Assembly: GCA_030018635.1 (NCBI GenBank)
Contig: JASEHU010000058.1
Location: 1 to 9,867 of the forward strand
Length of the DNA stretch: 9,867 nucleotides
Reading direction: 5' to 3'
Source: a bacterium
Lineage (GTDB): Bacteria; UBA9089; CG2-30-40-21; SBAY01
Under the pieces are notes generated by a model. The model saw only the letters and a program-made list of their open reading frames with translations. It did no database searches and had not been told where the DNA came from. Of the stretch, positions 6,159-9,867 are shown one piece after another. How positions within the stretch are numbered: the stretch's first letter is position 1; each line of letters begins with the position of its first letter. Made by a program: the position numbers and the translations under genes.

Positions 6159-7043
6159 ATGGCGAAATCATTTAAGGAGATATTATCGTCAGGCGAGTTT
6201 GTAATTACCTCAGAGATTGGGCCACCAAAAGGCACAAATGTCGAGAAGATGGTGCATCACATCGAACTATTAAAGGACAAGGTGCATGGGCTGAATGTAA
6301 CAGATAACCAATCATCGGTGATGCGGTTATCTTCCTTAGCCGCTTGCCACATCATCAAGGATAACGGTGGTGAGCCAATTTTGCAGATGACCTGCCGTGA
6401 CCGTAACCGTATGGCGTTGCAATCGGATTTAATTAGCGCCTATGTGCTTGGTATCCATAATGTTCTTTGCCTGAGCGGTGACCATATTTACCTCGGCGAC
6501 CATAAAGGGGCCAAACAAGTGTTCGATTTGGATTCGGTTCAATTGATTGCCGCAGTTAAAGGTTTGGAACAGGGTAAGGATTTAGGTGGAAATGCCCTTG
6601 ATGGGGCAGTAGAATTTTGTGTTGGTGCCACCGCTACCCCTGAGGCTGACCGTATGGATGCGCAGCTACTAAAATTCCGCAAAAAGGTTAAGGTCGGGGC
6701 TGAATTCTTTCAGACCCAGGCGGTCTATGATATGGAGAAGCTAAAGGCATTCATGGAATATGCCATGCAATTTGAGGTGAAAATTCTGGCTGGTATTCTA
6801 GTGCTTATCTCTCCTGGGATGGCCAAATACCTCAATGCCAATGTTGCCGGAGTAACCGTGCCGCAGGAACTTATTGATGAAATGACCGGTGTGGAAAAGG
6901 GTAAAGCCTTACAAAAAGGGATAGAGATTGCCGCTCGGCAGATTAAGCAGATAAAAGAGGAAAAAATTTGTCCCGGTGTGCATATCATGGCTATTGGCAA
7001 GGAAGAGATAGTGCCGGAGATACTGGCTATGGCAGGTTTATAG
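6159..7043 (+). CDS. metF: 5,10-methylenetetrahydrofolate reductase MetF
   Basis: This 294-residue TIM-barrel flavoenzyme reduces 5,10-methylene-THF to 5-methyl-THF, the methyl-branch step of the Wood-Ljungdahl pathway (or methionine synthesis). Seen are ITSEIGPPKG with the likely catalytic Glu19, LNVTDNQ (45-51), QMTCRDRNR (76-84), NVLCLSGDH (101-109) with Asp108 at the folate-contact position, GATATPEADR, and FFQTQAVYD (product/flavin pocket). The C terminus AGILVLISPGMAKYLN is standard for the short bacterial/archaeal form without the eukaryotic regulatory domain. An optimal aaaggagg site precedes the ATG. Together with metV and mvhD upstream, this suggests an acetogen-type MetFV complex linked to an Hdr-like electron carrier. 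Confidence 0.95.
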   Translation: MAKSFKEILSSGEFVITSEIGPPKGTNVEKMVHHIELLKDKVHGLNVTDNQSSVMRLSSLAACHIIKDNGGEPILQMTCRDRNRMALQSDLISAYVLGIHNVLCLSGDHIYLGDHKGAKQVFDLDSVQLIAAVKGLEQGKDLGGNALDGAVEFCVGATATPEADRMDAQLLKFRKKVKVGAEFFQTQAVYDMEKLKAFMEYAMQFEVKILAGILVLISPGMAKYLNANVAGVTVPQELIDEMTGVEKGKALQKGIEIAARQIKQIKEEKICPGVHIMAIGKEEIVPEILAMAGL

Positions 7044-7069
7044 CACGGTAAGAATTAAGGAGGGGGGAT

Positions 7070-7465
7070 ATGATAAAGATTCTTATTGTCCATGATTCAG
7101 CATTGCGTAGGGGAGAAATTCGTGATTTACTCCTCAAAAGTGAGATAGGTGAATGCTGGGAAAGTAACGGTGGAATAGAGGCTGTAGAAAAATATCGAAT
7201 GCTCCAACCCAAATTAGTTATTATTAATATCTTAGATATGATGGGGGTTGAAATTGTAAAAAGGATTATGGCTATTAATCCAAATGTAAAAATCCTGGTT
7301 TTAGGAAGTAGTGGCTATGAATCTTATGTAGGAGAGGCAATACAATCAGGGGCAACAAATTACATCATAGAACCAATTAATGCAGAAGATATCTTATCTA
7401 CTGTAAAGAAATTATTCTGTAAGCCAGAGGTAAAAAATTTGGTATTGGGAACTAGTGGTTCATAA
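7070..7465 (+). CDS. Degenerate CheY-like receiver domain protein
   Basis: This 131-residue stand-alone receiver fold (MIKILIVHDSALRR to TVKKLF) has no output domain. The usual phosphorylation site is lost: the acidic pair is His8-Asp9 (normally Asp-Asp), the phospho-acceptor position reads VIINILDMMG with Asn53 in place of Asp, and the conserved KP is EP (Glu101-Pro102). Ser80/81 in LVLGSSG could fill the Thr/Ser switch position. It is therefore unlikely to be phosphorylated and may act as a constitutive or ligand-sensing pseudo-receiver. A strong aaggagggg site lies 27 nt after metF, so it is likely in the same operon. The last codons (TSGS and stop) lie in a MITE end and its target; before insertion the frame would have ended at about the same length (GTSTS, TGA). 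Confidence 0.85.
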   Translation: MIKILIVHDSALRRGEIRDLLLKSEIGECWESNGGIEAVEKYRMLQPKLVIINILDMMGVEIVKRIMAINPNVKILVLGSSGYESYVGEAIQSGATNYIIEPINAEDILSTVKKLFCKPEVKNLVLGTSGS

Positions 7466-7596
7466 CATTTGATATTGTGGGTGCTCCAGTAGTCAGAATT
7501 CAGGAGTCAGAATAAAAAAGGCGCTCCTGGAGTGAGGTTTATTCTGACTCCTGGATTCTATCATAGATACCCCCAATATCAAATGGAATGACCCAC
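7455..7596. mobile_element. Complete MITE-like palindromic element (copy D-E), about 142 bp
   Basis: The terminal inverted repeats are gtggttcataacatttgat... on the left and, reverse-complemented from the right, gtgggtcattccatttgat... (about 30 bp, few mismatches). TA dinucleotides flank it at 7453-7454 and 7597-7598, each inside ACTAGT. The core is a second palindrome: agaattcaggagtcagaata at 7495-7514 pairs with a right-hand arm of the same sequence (one mismatch) at about 7541-7560. Bases 7457-7506 are an exact reverse complement of 1-50. It has no ORF. Joining the two ACTAGT copies restores a continuous pre-insertion junction. Confidence 0.75.
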
Positions 7597-7658
7597 TAGT
7601 ACCTCTTGACAGTTTATTCTAATGGTTAACTTAAGATTAACTGTCAAGAGGTACTAGT
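7595..7658. repeat. 64-bp hairpin with perfect 20-bp arms before nadE
   Basis: The arm actagtacctcttgacagtt (7595-7614) pairs perfectly with its reverse complement (7639-7658) around a 24-nt AT-rich loop. Both outer ends are ACTAGT, and the left one is the insertion point of the adjacent MITE. It lies 24 nt before the nadE start. It has no T-run. Each arm contains TTGACA on one strand, so a promoter (TTGACA 7606-7611 with TTAAGAT at about 7631-7637) is conceivable, but its 19-20 bp spacing is poor. Confidence 0.8.
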
Positions 7659-7682
7659 CATAATTACAGTCGGGAGAATAAA

Positions 7683-8426
7683 ATGAAACTGGTAGATGAT
7701 ATCGCTAATTGGATTAGAATTCAGGTAGAACAATCTGGGGCAGAAGGTGTAGTGCTTGGACTAAGTGGTGGTGTTGATTCCTCTGTAGTTGCCGCCCTAT
7801 CAAAAAAAGCCGTGGGAGAGCGGGTGTTGGGGTTAATCATGCCCTGTGGAAGTAGCCCCATAGATGAAGAAAATGCCCTTCTTGTTGCTTCACAATTGGG
7901 TATTAAGACACAACGGATAAATTTAGAGGCTGTCTGTAGGGGGTTGCTGGAGGTATTACCACCTGGTACAGGTGTACCACCTGGCAATAAATTGGCATTA
8001 GCCAATCTAAAACCAAGGTTACGGATGATTACCCTCTACTATTATGCTAATAACCTTAACTATCTTGTGTCCGGCACAGGAAATAAATCAGAGATTATGG
8101 TAGGTTATTTCACAAAATATGGGGACGGCGGTGTGGATATTTTACCTGTTGGTGGCATAGTAAAGTCGCAGGTAAGAGACTTAGCCAAAGAACTTGGTAT
8201 CCCAAAAGAAATAATTGATAAACCTCCCTCGGCCGGTTTATGGCAGGGACAAACAGATGAGGAGGAACTATGTATTACTTATGCAGAACTGGATAAAACC
8301 ATATTGGCCTTAGAGTCTAAAATGACTGAAGATATCGATGCACATATCCTCTCTAAGGTTGAAAATCTAATCAAGGTCTCGGCACATAAAAGAGCCCTTC
8401 CCAAAATATTCGAGGAGAAAAAATAG
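7683..8426 (+). CDS. nadE: NH3-dependent NAD+ synthetase
   Basis: This 247-residue adenine-nucleotide alpha-hydrolase converts deamido-NAD+, ATP and ammonia to NAD+. Seen are the P-loop LGLSGGVDSSVVAALS (residues 25-40), LGLIMPCGSSP (51-61), NLKPRLRMITLYYYAN (about 107-122), SGTGNKSE (130-137), KYGDGGVDILPVGG (146-159) and KPPSAGLWQGQTDEEEL (180-196), all NadE signatures. There is no nitrilase-type glutaminase domain, so it uses free ammonia or a separate glutaminase. The start ATG follows a gggaga site. It begins the nadE-ligase-panD cluster; its upstream region is occupied by the hairpin and MITE, so expression signals may have been altered by these insertions. Confidence 0.95.
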   Translation: MKLVDDIANWIRIQVEQSGAEGVVLGLSGGVDSSVVAALSKKAVGERVLGLIMPCGSSPIDEENALLVASQLGIKTQRINLEAVCRGLLEVLPPGTGVPPGNKLALANLKPRLRMITLYYYANNLNYLVSGTGNKSEIMVGYFTKYGDGGVDILPVGGIVKSQVRDLAKELGIPKEIIDKPPSAGLWQGQTDEEELCITYAELDKTILALESKMTEDIDAHILSKVENLIKVSAHKRALPKIFEEKK

Positions 8427-8459
8427 TGTTAGACAAGTTAGACAAGGAGAAAAATAATT

Positions 8460-9452
8460 ATGACTGAAGCAAGAGCAAAGGTAGTCAGGTATAAATTACG
8501 CAAACATCCTGATGCAGACGCATTATCCATTGCTGATATTGAGGGGTCTGCCTGGCAGGTAGTATCGCGGACGGCGGATTTTGCACCGGAAGGAACGGCA
8601 ATCTATCTCCCAGTAGATACGGTAGTGCCAGAGACACCGGAATTTGAATTCTTGAGGGAGAGGCATTTCCGCATTAAAGCCATAAGACTTCGGGGAGTGT
8701 ATTCTTATGGGCTTTTAATCCCAAACAAAGAAAATCTTCCTGTTGGTGAAGATGTTACCGATAGACTGGGGATTAAAAAATATGAACCGCCAACACCAAT
8801 AGATATGACAGGTGAGGTGGTGTCTCCATCAGAGGTTGATTGGATATGTATTTATACAGATATAGAGCGGTATGAAAATTTTCCGGATGTATTCAAAGAC
8901 CAGGAAGAGGTGGTTGTAACCGAGAAGATTCACGGCTCAAATTTAAGGGTTTCAAAGAATGGCCATAATCTCTTTGTCGGTGGGCATAGATGGATGTGGA
9001 AGGAGAGTGAGAAAAATTTATATTGGAAGGCTATAAGCCGTAATGGCTTTGATAAGATTTTATTGGAGAAATTACCTGATAAAATGGTACTCTTTGGCGA
9101 GGTTTATGGTAAAAAGGTTCAAAAACTACAGTATGGTTCAGATACACAAAGAATAGTTTTTTATGATGCCTTCCAGGATGGCAGATACCTTAATTGGGAT
9201 GAATTTATGGAATTGATGAAAGGGATAGGTTTGGCAGAGAATATTGTCCCGATAATTTATAGGGGTGGGTATGAACTGGCTATGATTAAAAATCTGGCAA
9301 CAGGCAATACCCTGCTTGGCGGTGACCATCACAAGGAAGGGGTTGTTGTTAAACCTATCATAGGACGGGTTGATGCTCAATTAGGTCGGGTAACATTGAA
9401 ATTTATTAATCCGGCGTATGAGACAAGTAAGGAAAGAACGGATTTTCATTGA
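8460..9452 (+). CDS. ATP-dependent RNA ligase, Rnl5/DraRnl-like
   Basis: This 330-residue protein has an N-terminal OB-like domain (about 1-105) and a nucleotidyltransferase domain with the covalent-ligase motifs: motif I EKIHGSN (155-161, nucleophile Lys156), motif III LFGEVYG (211-217), IIIa RIVFYDAF (231-238), motif IV KEGVVVKP (292-299) and motif V LKFINPAY (313-320, Lys314). The domain order and motif I variant match the Deinococcus DRB0094 (Rnl5) class, which seals nicks with a 3'-OH RNA end in duplexes, suggesting RNA repair. The usual adenylate donor is ATP. It is preceded by an aaggag site and lies 33 nt after nadE and 21 nt before panD, so it is in a cofactor operon without obvious RNA-repair partners. 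Confidence 0.88.
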   Translation: MTEARAKVVRYKLRKHPDADALSIADIEGSAWQVVSRTADFAPEGTAIYLPVDTVVPETPEFEFLRERHFRIKAIRLRGVYSYGLLIPNKENLPVGEDVTDRLGIKKYEPPTPIDMTGEVVSPSEVDWICIYTDIERYENFPDVFKDQEEVVVTEKIHGSNLRVSKNGHNLFVGGHRWMWKESEKNLYWKAISRNGFDKILLEKLPDKMVLFGEVYGKKVQKLQYGSDTQRIVFYDAFQDGRYLNWDEFMELMKGIGLAENIVPIIYRGGYELAMIKNLATGNTLLGGDHHKEGVVVKPIIGRVDAQLGRVTLKFINPAYETSKERTDFH

Positions 9453-9473
9453 TTTTGATAGGGAGGATTAAAA

Positions 9474-9824
9474 ATGTTAAGAACAATTTGTAAATCTAAA
9501 ATCCATCGGGTAACTATTACCGAAACTAACCTGCATTATATGGGCAGTATAACCATTGATGAAGAATTACTTATAGCGGCAGATATTATGCCCAATGAAC
9601 GTGTGCAGATAGTCAATCTTAACAATGGTTCACGGGTAGAAACTTATGTGATGCCAGGAGAAAGAGGTTCGGGTAAGATTTGCTTAAATGGTGCGGCCGC
9701 TCGCTGGGGACATAGAGGGGATTTGATTATCATTATCTCCTATTGTTTAATGACAGATGAAGAGGCAAAGAATTACCAGCCAAAGGTAATAACGGTGGAT
9801 GAAAAAAATAACTTGAGTGTATAG
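9474..9824 (+). CDS. panD: Aspartate 1-decarboxylase, pyruvoyl enzyme
   Basis: This 116-residue proenzyme cleaves itself between Gly24 and Ser25 (HYMGSITID) to make the pyruvoyl cofactor and converts aspartate to beta-alanine for pantothenate/CoA. Conserved residues at expected positions are Lys9, His11, Tyr22, Arg54, Tyr58 and Asn72 in LNGAAARWGHRGD. The length is near the family norm of 115-130. The ribosome site agggagg is 6-12 nt upstream. It is the third gene of the nadE cluster, and no panB or panC is visible before the window ends. Confidence 0.95.
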   Translation: MLRTICKSKIHRVTITETNLHYMGSITIDEELLIAADIMPNERVQIVNLNNGSRVETYVMPGERGSGKICLNGAAARWGHRGDLIIIISYCLMTDEEAKNYQPKVITVDEKNNLSV

Positions 9825-9867
9825 GAATTTCGGTGGTGTCCTGCTTTAGCTACAAATGTAAGGCTAA

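Noticed and set aside
9825..9867. Terminator or new gene after panD
   Set aside because: Only 43 bases remain, with no stable stem-T-run and no convincing start.

Overview
The window looks like chromosomal DNA, AT-rich by eye, from an uncultured anaerobic bacterium that carries the bacterial Wood-Ljungdahl methyl branch. The evidence for this is mvhD, metV and metF on one strand. Intergenic regions are full of palindromic, word-like repeats. I cannot assign a phylum from sequence alone.

Layout. (1) 1-1024 has no intact gene. It holds the end of a MITE-like element (1-54) and a degraded group II intron (about 55-781) whose domain V and VI are clear. The intron's reverse-transcriptase ORF is almost gone, and a second MITE-like element (394-553) sits in its domain IV. 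Two hairpins follow. (2) 1025-1669 is a PIN-toxin pair whose toxin gene is frameshifted. (3) A BioF/KBL-type aminotransferase (start probably 2972) runs on the minus strand with a good sigma-70-like promoter. (4) 3001-3353 contains a third palindromic element with its own terminal inverted repeats, and a 43-aa small ORF. (5) 3354-7465 is a co-directional run: mvhD, a UPF0175/DUF3368 toxin-antitoxin pair, a small protein plus nucleotidyltransferase pair, metV, metF and a degenerate receiver-domain protein. (6) 7455-7658 is another MITE-like element abutting a perfect 20-bp-arm hairpin. (7) 7683-9824 is a tight cofactor cluster: nadE, an Rnl5-like RNA ligase and panD.

How the genes work together. 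MetF reduces methylene-tetrahydrofolate. MetV is its Fe-S/zinc partner, and MvhD is the small Fe-S subunit that links such complexes to HdrABC-type electron bifurcation. HdrABC is not in the window. Two defence or toxin-like modules lie between mvhD and metV, and the second overlaps metV by 4 nt, so they are probably co-transcribed and translationally coupled. The downstream cluster makes NAD+ and beta-alanine (for CoA) with an RNA ligase between them.

The most notable signal is a family of short palindromic elements. They share about 30-bp terminal inverted repeats and TA-containing targets but have different palindromic cores. One copy inactivated a group II intron, and another supplies the stop codon of a receiver gene. 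A 50-bp perfect inverted repeat from this family (1-50 and 7457-7506) brackets most of the window.
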